NCBI RefSeq assembly: GCF_002901995.1
Contig: NZ_PPQN01000011.1
Coordinates: 136,142 to 200,141 of the forward strand
DNA: 64,000 nucleotides
Direction of reading: 5' to 3'
Origin: Staphylococcus coagulans
GTDB taxonomy: Bacteria; Bacillota; Bacilli; Staphylococcales; Staphylococcaceae
The position numbers and the translations under genes are program-made. The notes below the pieces were generated by a model. That model was not told where the DNA came from, searched no databases, and worked only from the letters and a program-made list of their open reading frames with translations. Positions 26,926 through 35,459 of this stretch are shown here, piece after piece. Positions within the stretch are counted from its first letter, which is position 1. The number at the start of each line of letters is the position of its first letter.

Positions 26926-27906
26926 CTATTGAACTTCGTGGTGCATTTTTAGTGATCCAAATTTAGATTTAATCGTTAAATATTCTTCAGTATCATATAA
27001 AATTTGTATCATACTTGAGCGTGTATGAAGCTCTTCATGTGTGGTGGGTAAAGGCAATTGTTCGATTTCCAAACGAATTTGGTAAAGTGTGTGAAGGCGT
27101 AACGCTGTATAGTTATTTTCATTCACATTTTCCGCCATTTCTTTAAATAAATGAGAGACACGCGCGCTCATGACATCATCAGCATGAATATGTTCGATAT
27201 GATCCTTAATCCGTTTTAAAATTTCAACTTGGTCTTCTCGCATGTCGAAATAATGATAGTAACTATTTTCATTACGTACAAAGTGATTTTTAACATCTCT
27301 AAAAGCGAGTGATTTTGCTTCTTGTATTGTTTTAGAAAGAGAAACAAATGAAACATTAGGATGATTGTTATGTTGAGCGCAGGCATCGCTGTACACATAG
27401 AAAATCCGTTTAATTTGAGATTCTATCTCCCGCTTATATTTCGATAATGCGTGATCGAGATTTGGCATAATCGTATTCATTGTAAAAGCGATGGATAAGC
27501 CAACGATTAACAATAAAATCTCATTGATTACTAGGTCAAAATTGATTACTTTTGCATTAAAAAAGTGAAGTAAAATGACAATACTTGTGACGACACCTTC
27601 TTGCATGTTAATCATTACTGTTGTAGGAATAAAAAATAAAACAATTAAGCCGAGTACCCAAGCATGTTGACCGAGTAAAGTGAAAATCGTTGCTCCAAAG
27701 GCGATAGCGATAAGACAGGAAATAAAACGAGAAACGATGGCATGTACAGAGTTCATTTTTGTATCTTTGATACATAAAACAACTAAAATAGCACTAGATG
27801 CGTAATTATCCAACCCTAAAAGCTGTGCAATGATTACACCTAGTGCCATGCCTATCGCAGTTTTAATCGTTCTTAATCCGATACGGTATGGATTTAAACG
27901 TAACAT
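26926..27906 (-). CDS. Aromatic acid exporter family (ArAE/DUF939-like) membrane protein
   Basis: A 326-residue protein. The first 150 residues hold about four membrane helices (GMALGVIIAQLLGL, AILVVLCIK, AFGATIFTLLG, ILLLIVGLSIAFTMN), and the remaining 170 are a soluble helical domain rich in charged residues. The opening RIGLRTIKTAIG is the family hallmark of half-size ArAE/FUSC proteins in Firmicutes. Export of aromatic acids is inferred only from distant relatives; the substrate is unknown. It lies 11 bp after the bacilliredoxin gene on the same strand and is probably co-transcribed with it. Confidence 0.8.
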   Translation of the reverse strand: MLRLNPYRIGLRTIKTAIGMALGVIIAQLLGLDNYASSAILVVLCIKDTKMNSVHAIVSRFISCLIAIAFGATIFTLLGQHAWVLGLIVLFFIPTTVMINMQEGVVTSIVILLHFFNAKVINFDLVINEILLLIVGLSIAFTMNTIMPNLDHALSKYKREIESQIKRIFYVYSDACAQHNNHPNVSFVSLSKTIQEAKSLAFRDVKNHFVRNENSYYHYFDMREDQVEILKRIKDHIEHIHADDVMSARVSHLFKEMAENVNENNYTALRLHTLYQIRLEIEQLPLPTTHEELHTRSSMIQILYDTEEYLTIKSKFGSLKMHHEVQ

Positions 27907-27917
27907 GCGACGTCACC

Positions 27918-28355
27918 CTACTTTTCAACACAGTAGCGATCAAACAAACGTTGCAATTGAGTGATGACATCCATTGTATCGTGTCCCTCGATTTGGTGAC
28001 GTTCCACCATTTCAGTAATTTTGCCATCTTTCATCAGTGCAAAAGAAGGACTAGATGGTGCATACCCTTCGAAATAATCTCTTGCACGTTGAGTCGCTTC
28101 TTTATCTTGACCGGCAAATACTGTAACAAGACGGTCAGGCAACACATCGTAATGTAAAGCGTGCATTGCAGCTGGACGAGCAATTCCTCCTGCACAGCCA
28201 CATACAGAATTCACCATGACTAAAGTTGTACCCTCTTGCTTGAAAACTTGATCCACTTCTTCTTCTGTCGTTAATTGTTCATAACCAGCATGGTCCATTT
28301 CTGAACGCGCTTGCTGAACGACATTATTCATATATAAATCAAAATTTAAATCCAT
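27918..28355 (-). CDS. brxB: Bacilliredoxin (BrxA/BrxB, YphP family)
   Basis: Thioredoxin-fold protein that removes bacillithiol from S-bacillithiolated proteins and passes the oxidising equivalent to bacillithiol and then YpdA. The 145-residue sequence has the diagnostic CGC motif at residues 52-54 ([16 protein letters not shown]), [16 protein letters not shown]-like segment, and [23 protein letters not shown]. The name brxB is chosen by position between gnd and bfmBB, as in S. aureus; sequence alone would only say bacilliredoxin. Cognate YpdA is in this window at 2708-3694. Confidence 0.9.
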   Translation of the reverse strand: MDLNFDLYMNNVVQQARSEMDHAGYEQLTTEEEVDQVFKQEGTTLVMVNSVCGCAGGIARPAAMHALHYDVLPDRLVTVFAGQDKEATQRARDYFEGYAPSSPSFALMKDGKITEMVERHQIEGHDTMDVITQLQRLFDRYCVEK

Positions 28356-28520
28356 TTTGACATTCCTCCATACATTAGGCTTGAACTATTTTTATTTTAC
28401 TAAACGTTCATGTGGACTGCAATCATTCTATGTCCGCTTTTAATGTCGAGCAAATATTCATACAGAAGGTAACCGATATGATTCCCTATATAATACATCA
28501 AAAGCAGATGTATATTTTTC

Positions 28521-28563
28521 ATAAAAAGAAAAAGTTGAGCGCTACATGCCCAACCTTTTCTTT
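28521..28563 (-). terminator. Terminator of the bfm operon
   Basis: GTTG/CAAC with flanking AAAGAAAA/TTTTCTTT (28525-28563), two mismatches, followed on the minus strand by TTTTTATG. It lies 115 bp after the bfmBB stop. The remaining bases up to the brxB start, about 165, show no gene and must hold the brxB promoter. Confidence 0.7.
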
Positions 28564-28679
28564 ATGATTATTATATAAAATGCTGATGCTTTTTTAAATA
28601 ACTTAAATTGTATTATCCTAGACCTAGTACAATGAAAGAATTTAGCTTGTACTATAAGATTTGAATCGTTATTTTCAGA

Positions 28680-29993
28680 TTAATATACTTGCGTATGCTC
28701 TACAGTGTAGCTTTCAATACGTTGTTTTACTTCATTTAGGAATTGCCCTGCCTGTAAACCATCAAGTATACGATGATCTATAGATAGACAGAGATTGACC
28801 ATTTGACGGATTGCAATCATATCATCAATGACAACAGGTCGCTTTACAATCGATTCCACTTGAAGTATTGCAGCTTGTGGATGATTAATAATGCCCATAG
28901 AGCTTACAGAGCCGAATGTCCCTGTATTATTGACAGTAAAAGTACCGCCTTGCATATCTTCATGAGTTAATTGATGGCGACGTGCTTTTTGCGCTAATTC
29001 ATTGATTTCACGCGCAATACCTTTGATGGATTTTTCATCCGCATGGTGAATAACAGGTACGAATAGTTTATCTTCATGCGCGACAGCGATTGAAATATTC
29101 ACATCTGAATGAAGAATAATTTCATCTTCATGCCACGTACTATTGAGAAGTGGATATTTTTTCAAAGCTTCAGCAACAGCTTTTACAAAAAAGGCAAAAT
29201 AAGTTAAATTATAGCCTTCCTGTGCTTTAAACTGTGCTTTATAGTGATTTCTAGTTTTAGTTAATTCAGTGGCATCCACTTCTACTTTCATCCAAGCATG
29301 TGGAATTTCTTGAACACTTTGTACCATTTTTTTAGCAATTTGTCTGCGTACACCGTTAATTGGAATGGTTTGTGAATGCTTGTCATGTGATGAAACATGC
29401 GTATTTTCATGATTTGTAGCTGGCTCCTGAACGACTGGTTCTTCAACAGTCTGGTTGTGTGTTCCAGATGTTTCGGATGTTTGCGTTGCTTGAGATGCTA
29501 TCCCTTGGCCTGCGATATGCGCTTCAATATCTTTCTTTGTCACACGACCTTCAAAACCAGTACCTTCTACATTTGCTAAATCAATATTATGTTCCGATGC
29601 TAGACGAAATACGACTGGTGAAAAACGGCCGTTATTTTTAACTTTAGTATCCGCTTTATCTTGATTAGAAGCTACAGATTGAGCTGCATGTATGGCTTCA
29701 GTCGATGTTGATTCTTCTTGCTGTTCACTAGATGTACTTACGGATAAATCTGCATCATGATTTACAACTTCCATTTCGCATATCACTGCACCGACTTCGA
29801 TTATTTCGCCTGCTTGTGCAATAATTTTAGTGATTGTACCAGTATATGAAGAAGGCACTTCGGCTGTAACTTTATCTGTAATGACTTCGCATAAAGGATC
29901 ATATTCTTCGATTTGATCGCCTTCATTGACTAACCACTGCTCAATCGTTCCTTCATGGACACTTTCTCCAAGTTTTGGCATTTTAATTTCCAT
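28680..29993 (-). CDS. bfmBB: Branched-chain 2-oxoacid dehydrogenase E2 (lipoamide acyltransferase)
   Basis: Core acyltransferase of the branched-chain 2-oxoacid dehydrogenase complex, which supplies isovaleryl-, isobutyryl- and 2-methylbutyryl-CoA as primers for branched fatty acids. The 437 residues show a lipoyl domain with Lys41 in EVITDKVTAEVPS, a linker rich in Ser, Gln and Thr, a peripheral-subunit-binding domain at about 122-160 (FSPVVFRLASEHNIDLANVEGTGFEGRV, given as landmarks only), and a catalytic domain ending in DHRILDG with His407 and Asp411. It is the last gene of the run; its start is 11 bp after bfmBAB, with AGGAGGGTC upstream. Confidence 0.93.
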   Translation of the reverse strand: MEIKMPKLGESVHEGTIEQWLVNEGDQIEEYDPLCEVITDKVTAEVPSSYTGTITKIIAQAGEIIEVGAVICEMEVVNHDADLSVSTSSEQQEESTSTEAIHAAQSVASNQDKADTKVKNNGRFSPVVFRLASEHNIDLANVEGTGFEGRVTKKDIEAHIAGQGIASQATQTSETSGTHNQTVEEPVVQEPATNHENTHVSSHDKHSQTIPINGVRRQIAKKMVQSVQEIPHAWMKVEVDATELTKTRNHYKAQFKAQEGYNLTYFAFFVKAVAEALKKYPLLNSTWHEDEIILHSDVNISIAVAHEDKLFVPVIHHADEKSIKGIAREINELAQKARRHQLTHEDMQGGTFTVNNTGTFGSVSSMGIINHPQAAILQVESIVKRPVVIDDMIAIRQMVNLCLSIDHRILDGLQAGQFLNEVKQRIESYTVEHTQVY

Positions 29994-30004
29994 GATGACC
30001 CTCC

Positions 30005-30988
30005 TTAAAAGCGCGCAAGTTCACGCATTTTATTTTTTATTTTATCTGGATTAATCATAAATTCGTCTTCGAGTGGAGGCGAAAATGGCATTGCTGGCAC
30101 ATCAGGACCAGCAAGTCGCATAATTGGCGCATCTAAATCAAATAAGCAATTTTCAGCGATAATTGCTGCCACTTCAGATAAAATACTTCCTTCTTTATTA
30201 TCTTCAGTAACTAACAAACATTTACCTGTTTTTTTCGCGCAACGGACAATCGTTTCTTGATCAAGTGGATATACCGTCCGTAAATCTACAACCTCAACAT
30301 CAATATTTTCATCTTTTAATACATCAGCGGCTTGTAAACAATAATTAACTGCAAGTCCATATGAAAATACTGTAATGTCTCTACCCTCACGCTTAACATC
30401 TGCTTTGCCTAACGGTACAGTGTAAAACGTTTCTGGTACTTCCTCTTTTAATAATCGATATGCCTTTTTATGTTCAAAAAAGAGCACAGGATCATTAGAT
30501 GCGATAGAAGCAAGTAATAAACCTTTCGCATCATACGGTGTTGAAGGAATGACAACTGTTAAACCTGGTGTTGACGCAAACACACTTTCAATACTTTGGG
30601 AATGGTATAAAGCGCCATGTATGCCACCTCCAAATGGGGCACGAATTGTTAAAGGTGCGTGCCAATCATTATTAGAACGATAACGTAATTTTGCAGCTTC
30701 ACTCATAATTTGGTTTGTTGCAGGTAGAATATACTCGGCAAACTGTATTTCAGCAATCGGACGTTTGCCCATCATGGCTGCACCTATAGCTGAACCGACT
30801 ATATTTGATTCAGCCAATGGTGTATCTAATACCCGATACTTGCCATATTTCTCTTGTAAACCTGCTGTAACGCCAAATACGCCTCCCTTTTTACCCACAT
30901 CTTCACCTAATATAAATGTTTGAGGGTCTTGTTCTAAAGAAAGATCCAACGCTTGTTTAATTGCTTCTAAGTAAGTAATTTTAGCCAT
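30005..30988 (-). CDS. bfmBAB: Branched-chain 2-oxoacid dehydrogenase E1 beta subunit
   Basis: Beta subunit of the thiamine-diphosphate-dependent E1 decarboxylase. The 327-residue protein has the E1-beta core: LGEDVGKKGGVFGVT, LDTPLAESNIVGSAIGAAMMG, EIQFAEYILPA, APFGGGIHGALYHSQSIES, and the transketolase C-terminal domain from about 200 (VDLRTVYPLDQETI). It starts 2 bp after the alpha subunit stop, so the two are surely coupled. Confidence 0.94.
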   Translation of the reverse strand: MAKITYLEAIKQALDLSLEQDPQTFILGEDVGKKGGVFGVTAGLQEKYGKYRVLDTPLAESNIVGSAIGAAMMGKRPIAEIQFAEYILPATNQIMSEAAKLRYRSNNDWHAPLTIRAPFGGGIHGALYHSQSIESVFASTPGLTVVIPSTPYDAKGLLLASIASNDPVLFFEHKKAYRLLKEEVPETFYTVPLGKADVKREGRDITVFSYGLAVNYCLQAADVLKDENIDVEVVDLRTVYPLDQETIVRCAKKTGKCLLVTEDNKEGSILSEVAAIIAENCLFDLDAPIMRLAGPDVPAMPFSPPLEDEFMINPDKIKNKMRELARF

Positions 30989-30990
30989 GT

Positions 30991-31980
30991 TTAAAGCCCT
31001 CCTTCTTCATAGACATATTGGTAAGTTTCTGATGCATCAGGATAAGGTGAAGCTTCAGCCTCTTTTGTTGCTTTATTTACAATGGCTTGATTCTCTTGCT
31101 CGATTTCATCAAACCAATCACAATCGACTAATTCATTATCGATGAGATAAGATTTGAATTTTAAATTACAATCATTTTCTTTATCTTGCGCTTTTTCTTC
31201 ATTAGAACGATAACGGTCATCATCGTCGGAGGAGTGTGCTGTTAATCGTGTGCACATTGCTTCAATGAGTGTAGCGCCTTCACCGTTAATCGCGCGTTCT
31301 CGAGCAGCTTTAATAGCACCATAAACCGCGATAGGATCATTTCCATCAACTGTTTCTCCAAACATACCATAACCTTTAGCACGGTCTGAGAGTTGTTCAG
31401 CGCCATACTGCAATTCTTTAGAAACTGAGATTGCATATTTATTGTTTTCTATTAAACAAATAAATGGTAAATCGTGAACGCCTGCAAAATTAAGCCCTTC
31501 ATGAAAGTCGCCTTGGTTAGAACTTCCTTCGCCAAGTGTTGTCAACGCGACCTGTTGTTTGTTATCCATTTTAAATGTCAATGCCGCACCTACAGCATGT
31601 AATATTTGAGTGGCAACAGATGAACCTTGAGACATAATCCCTACTTCTTTTTTACTAAAATGTGAAGGCATTTGTTTTCCGCCAGAGCTAATATCGTCTC
31701 TTTTACCGAATGCTGATTGCATTGTTTCTAATGGAGTCATCCCTAAATAAGTAACGAGTGCGAGGTCTCGATAATAAGGGGCTGTTACATCTCCTTTTTG
31801 AAGTGCATAAGCAGTCCCAATTTGAGTTGCTTCTTGCCCTTGACAACTAATTACGAATGGGATTTTACCTGCTCGATTTAATAACCACATTCGCTCATCA
31901 AGTTTTCTTCCTAAGTCCATTGCTTGATAAATTATCTTTAAATCATCAACTTCTAGTCCTAGACTTTTATAATCTTTCAT
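30991..31980 (-). CDS. bfmBAA: Branched-chain 2-oxoacid dehydrogenase E1 alpha subunit
   Basis: Alpha subunit of E1, which binds thiamine diphosphate and decarboxylates the 2-oxoacids of Leu, Ile and Val. The 329 residues contain QGQEATQIGTAYAL, YRDLALVTYLGM, the ThDP motif starting GEGSSNQGDFHEGLNFAG (GDG...N type), and the phosphorylation-loop-like HSSDDDDRYR. Two ATGs six bases apart are possible; the inner one, 31980, is 8 nt from GGAGGG and aligns with the S. aureus protein. It follows lpd with 21 bp between. Confidence 0.93.
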   Translation of the reverse strand: MKDYKSLGLEVDDLKIIYQAMDLGRKLDERMWLLNRAGKIPFVISCQGQEATQIGTAYALQKGDVTAPYYRDLALVTYLGMTPLETMQSAFGKRDDISSGGKQMPSHFSKKEVGIMSQGSSVATQILHAVGAALTFKMDNKQQVALTTLGEGSSNQGDFHEGLNFAGVHDLPFICLIENNKYAISVSKELQYGAEQLSDRAKGYGMFGETVDGNDPIAVYGAIKAARERAINGEGATLIEAMCTRLTAHSSDDDDRYRSNEEKAQDKENDCNLKFKSYLIDNELVDCDWFDEIEQENQAIVNKATKEAEASPYPDASETYQYVYEEGGL

Positions 31981-32001
31981 ATTCATTTCCCTCCTTCATA
32001 T

Positions 32002-33426
32002 CTATATATGGATAGATTGATTATTCATTTTAAGACCGAGTTCCATTATTAATTCAGAAATCGATGGGTGTGCATGTGTAGATAAGCCCAATTCTAAAGC
32101 TGAACCATTCATAAATTGTAATACGCTAAGTTCATTAATTAATTCAGTCATATGTGGACCCACGAGTGTAGCGCCAATAAAACTTTCTGAATCTTTATCA
32201 AATAAAAGTTCAGCAAAACCCTCAGGTTGATTGGCTGATTCAATCATCGCTTTTCCGTTCGCTCTAAATGGCGCCTTAACAATTTTAAAGTTCAATCCTT
32301 TTTGTTTCGCTGTTTCTTGGTTCACCCCTATAGATGCAATTTCTGGTGATGAATAAACACATTTTGGCATTTGATTATAGTCTATTGGTAATGGATTTTC
32401 ATTAAACATATGTTCAACGGCTATAACGCCTTCCCGTGCACCAACATGCGCTAATTGTAGATGACCAATCACATCGCCTGCAGCATAAATATGTTGATCC
32501 GCTGTCTGCATCCATGCATTCGTTAAAATCATCTGCTTTTCATTTAGCTCAACCTTTGTATTGTTAAGCCCAATGTCCTGCGTATTTACACTTCTACCGA
32601 TTGAAACAAGAACTTTCTCAGTAGAGAAAGGATGTTCAACATTAAAAGTTACTTTATCAGTATGAATTTCAATATCTTCCTTATTGAGTGCTGTATTTGT
32701 ATAGAAAGTGACGTCCTGTTGCTCTAATTCTTTTTGAATCAGACGACTACTCTGTTGACTTTCACTAGGAAGGATTCTTGGACCTGCCTCTATGACATAG
32801 ACTTTGACACCAACGCTACTCAAAAATGATGCAAATTCTAACCCTATGACGCCACCCCCGATAATCGTCATTGACTGAGGTAGTGCGGTTAACGTCATCA
32901 TGTCATCACTACTTAAAATTTGTTCGTGATCAAAAGGTAAAAATGGCAGCGCCAGTGGGTTTGATCCTGTTGCGATCAGAACATAATCATTAGGTAATAA
33001 TTCAGAAGATCCGTCTTCATATTCAACTGAAACTGTTCCGCTTTGCGGTGTGAAAATAGAAGCACCTAACAAGCGACCAACCCCATTAAATACATCGATT
33101 TTATGTTGCTTCATTAAACTTTGAACGCCTTGATGCATTGTTTCTACAATTCGATTCTTGCGTTCCATCACTTGTGGGAGGCTAAACTGAAATGTAGAAG
33201 GCTCTGCTTGAATCCCATATTGATCGGCATTTTGCATTAAATGATAGACTTCAGCTGATTTGAGAAAAGATTTTGTTGGGATACATCCCTTATGTAAACA
33301 TGTGCCTCCAACTTTTGATTTTTCTACTAAGGCCACATTTTTTCCTAATTGACTCGCCCTTATTGCAGCAGAATAACCTGCAATGCCACCACCTAAAATA
33401 ACGACATCATATTTTTCTTTTGTCAT
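32002..33426 (-). CDS. lpd: Dihydrolipoamide dehydrogenase (E3)
   Basis: FAD enzyme that reoxidises the E2 lipoyl groups with NAD. The 474 residues have FAD-binding GGGIAGYSAA at 12-21, the redox-active disulfide Cys43-Cys48 (GGTCLHKGCIP), the NAD-binding GGGVIGLEFAS, and the C-terminal His-Glu region HAHPSISELIMELG at the dimer interface. It is dedicated to the branched-chain complex by position; the pyruvate complex E3 would be elsewhere. Confidence 0.94.
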   Translation of the reverse strand: MTKEKYDVVILGGGIAGYSAAIRASQLGKNVALVEKSKVGGTCLHKGCIPTKSFLKSAEVYHLMQNADQYGIQAEPSTFQFSLPQVMERKNRIVETMHQGVQSLMKQHKIDVFNGVGRLLGASIFTPQSGTVSVEYEDGSSELLPNDYVLIATGSNPLALPFLPFDHEQILSSDDMMTLTALPQSMTIIGGGVIGLEFASFLSSVGVKVYVIEAGPRILPSESQQSSRLIQKELEQQDVTFYTNTALNKEDIEIHTDKVTFNVEHPFSTEKVLVSIGRSVNTQDIGLNNTKVELNEKQMILTNAWMQTADQHIYAAGDVIGHLQLAHVGAREGVIAVEHMFNENPLPIDYNQMPKCVYSSPEIASIGVNQETAKQKGLNFKIVKAPFRANGKAMIESANQPEGFAELLFDKDSESFIGATLVGPHMTELINELSVLQFMNGSALELGLSTHAHPSISELIMELGLKMNNQSIHI

Positions 33427-33438
33427 AATATTTATCTC

Positions 33439-34497
33439 CTATCGATACGTTTGGATTGATATTTCTTGGTTAAATGCACGTTGTGATTGGTCGGCCAACG
33501 TTGTCATTTCATGTTCTCCGGCATAAACAGAAATAGGTGCGATCCAATCTACGTAAGTTGAGATCAATTCAACGAGTTGCTCATTATAACTCATTCCACC
33601 TGTTAAAATAATTTGATCAACTTTTCCTTTCAAAATAGCAGCACGTTCTCCAATCACTTTTGAAATTTGAAGTGCCATTGCACCAATGAAAAGTCGTACT
33701 TTTTCATCCGTATCGTAAGACATCATGATTTCTTTCAAATTTGAAGTCCCAAAATACGCAGTCAGTCCAGATTCACGACTGAGAATTGCATTTAACTTTT
33801 CAGCAGATAACTGATTCCTCTCCATATAAGTTATCAGTAAATCATTCGGTATACTTCCTGCTCTATCCATAGCCATTGGTCCTTCGCCATATAGTGCTTC
33901 GTTGACATCGATGACACGACCTTGTTGATGGGCACCAATACTAATCCCGCCACCCATGTGGGCGACTATCACATGGACATCTTCATAGTTTTTATTAATG
34001 CTTTTCGCATATTTGCGAGCCATCGCTTTTTGATTGAGTGCGTGAAAAACACTGCGTCGTTGGATATCCGGTATCCCTGTCACACGTGCTTCATCGATTA
34101 ATTCGTCTACAACAACAGGATCAGTTGTAAATACGGGAATATGATATTTTTGACCTAAACGATAACCAATCATTGCACTTAAGTTCGCAGCATGAGCACC
34201 ATAATCAAATGATTTAAGGTCGTTATACATGGCTATATTCACTTCATAGGTTCCGCCTGACAATGGCTTTAGTAAACCGCCACGACAGGCAATAATATCT
34301 ATATTATCAAGTGTTTGATGATGAGATAATAAATCTTGTTCAATCAATTGTTGACGTGTTTGTTCTTGTTCTAACAAAGTTTGATTAATAACTGAACTTG
34401 AATGTTTAATATTTTCATTTAAAATACATTCATCATTACGGTAGATTGCATATTTACTCGATGTACTACCAAGATTTAAAACGAGTGTCGTTACCAT
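33439..34497 (-). CDS. buk: Butyrate kinase (branched-chain acyl kinase)
   Basis: Acetokinase-family enzyme that interconverts butyryl or branched acyl phosphate plus ADP with the free acid plus ATP. The 352-residue length and the N-terminal LNLGSTSSKYAIY, the VAHMGGGISIGAHQQGRVIDVNEAL stretch and the SGLTAYFGTSNLKEI segment separate it from acetate kinase (about 400 residues). It sits between lpd and ptb in the branched-chain cluster, as in Bacillus bkd operons, suggesting action on isobutyryl, isovaleryl and 2-methylbutyryl groups. Confidence 0.9.
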   Translation of the reverse strand: MVTTLVLNLGSTSSKYAIYRNDECILNENIKHSSSVINQTLLEQEQTRQQLIEQDLLSHHQTLDNIDIIACRGGLLKPLSGGTYEVNIAMYNDLKSFDYGAHAANLSAMIGYRLGQKYHIPVFTTDPVVVDELIDEARVTGIPDIQRRSVFHALNQKAMARKYAKSINKNYEDVHVIVAHMGGGISIGAHQQGRVIDVNEALYGEGPMAMDRAGSIPNDLLITYMERNQLSAEKLNAILSRESGLTAYFGTSNLKEIMMSYDTDEKVRLFIGAMALQISKVIGERAAILKGKVDQIILTGGMSYNEQLVELISTYVDWIAPISVYAGEHEMTTLADQSQRAFNQEISIQTYR

Positions 34498-34559
34498 AGA
34501 ATACCTTCTTTCAAAACTTCAACAAATTCCATTTTATATAATGGTTGCGAAACAGAACG

Positions 34560-35453
34560 CTAAATAAATTTTAGCGCAACCAATATTGAGTTCACTTTAT
34601 TTTCTATACTATCTGCTCTAGATGTAAGTACAATAGGAAAGCGTGCGCCTAAAATCAAGCTCGCAACTTTTGCATGGCCAAAGTAAGTAAGCGATTTATA
34701 GAGAACATTTCCTGCATCAAGACCAGGTACGATTAAGACATCAGCATTGCCAGCTACTTTCGTGTGTATCCCTTTTTGGATTGCACTTTTCTTATCAATT
34801 GCATTATCTAAAGCATACGGCCCTTCAATTAGGATATCCTCATCGATAGGATGCAACCCATAAAATTGCTGTAATGTTTGCGCTTTTAAAGTTGAAGGGA
34901 TTTTGCTACTGACTTTTTCAACGGATGATAAAAGTGCAATATTTAATGAGTCATAGTCTAGTTGTCTCGCAAAACGGACAATATTATTAATCATTGCTTT
35001 CGTATCTTCAACTGAAGGGTCGATATTTAAGGCTACATCAGAAATCATGAGTAATTTGTGATAAGTCGGTATTTCACATATTGCAAGATGATTGAGAAAA
35101 GGTTTTGAATCCACTGCATTTCTTTTTAACACTGCTGATAAAATTTGAGCAGTCGGGATTTGCCCTTTCATCAAGATATGTGCTTTTTGATGATAGAGAT
35201 CGTCTAAACAGTGTTCTATTGCTTCATCTTGAGATTCAAATGTATGAATATGAATGCGTGTTAATAACTCTGGCGATAGGTCAAATGAACGTATCATCTC
35301 TGAAGCATCTTGATAATTGTATAATATAAATTCCGCTTTAGTTTTATTCAAAACTTCAACAATCACGTTGATTAATGGCTCTTCAGTTGCATTAATCATT
35401 GCAATGGTTCCACTAAAATTTTGATGCCCTTTTAGTAATGCTTTAAAATTCAT
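34560..35453 (-). CDS. ptb: Phosphate butyryltransferase
   Basis: Transfers the acyl group between CoA and phosphate, linking branched acyl-CoA to the kinase Buk. The 297-residue protein belongs to the phosphate acetyl/butyryl transferase family: PSVEDTKAMINN, ILIEGPYALDNAID, and the conserved late segments VAGNADVLIVPGLDAGNVLYKSL and GARFPIVLTSRAD are all present. It begins 6 bp after the recN stop, with the AAAGGATG SD overlapping the recN end, so it is coupled to recN. A 62-bp gap separates it from buk. Confidence 0.88.
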   Translation of the reverse strand: MNFKALLKGHQNFSGTIAMINATEEPLINVIVEVLNKTKAEFILYNYQDASEMIRSFDLSPELLTRIHIHTFESQDEAIEHCLDDLYHQKAHILMKGQIPTAQILSAVLKRNAVDSKPFLNHLAICEIPTYHKLLMISDVALNIDPSVEDTKAMINNIVRFARQLDYDSLNIALLSSVEKVSSKIPSTLKAQTLQQFYGLHPIDEDILIEGPYALDNAIDKKSAIQKGIHTKVAGNADVLIVPGLDAGNVLYKSLTYFGHAKVASLILGARFPIVLTSRADSIENKVNSILVALKFI

Positions 35454-35459
35454 ATCACA

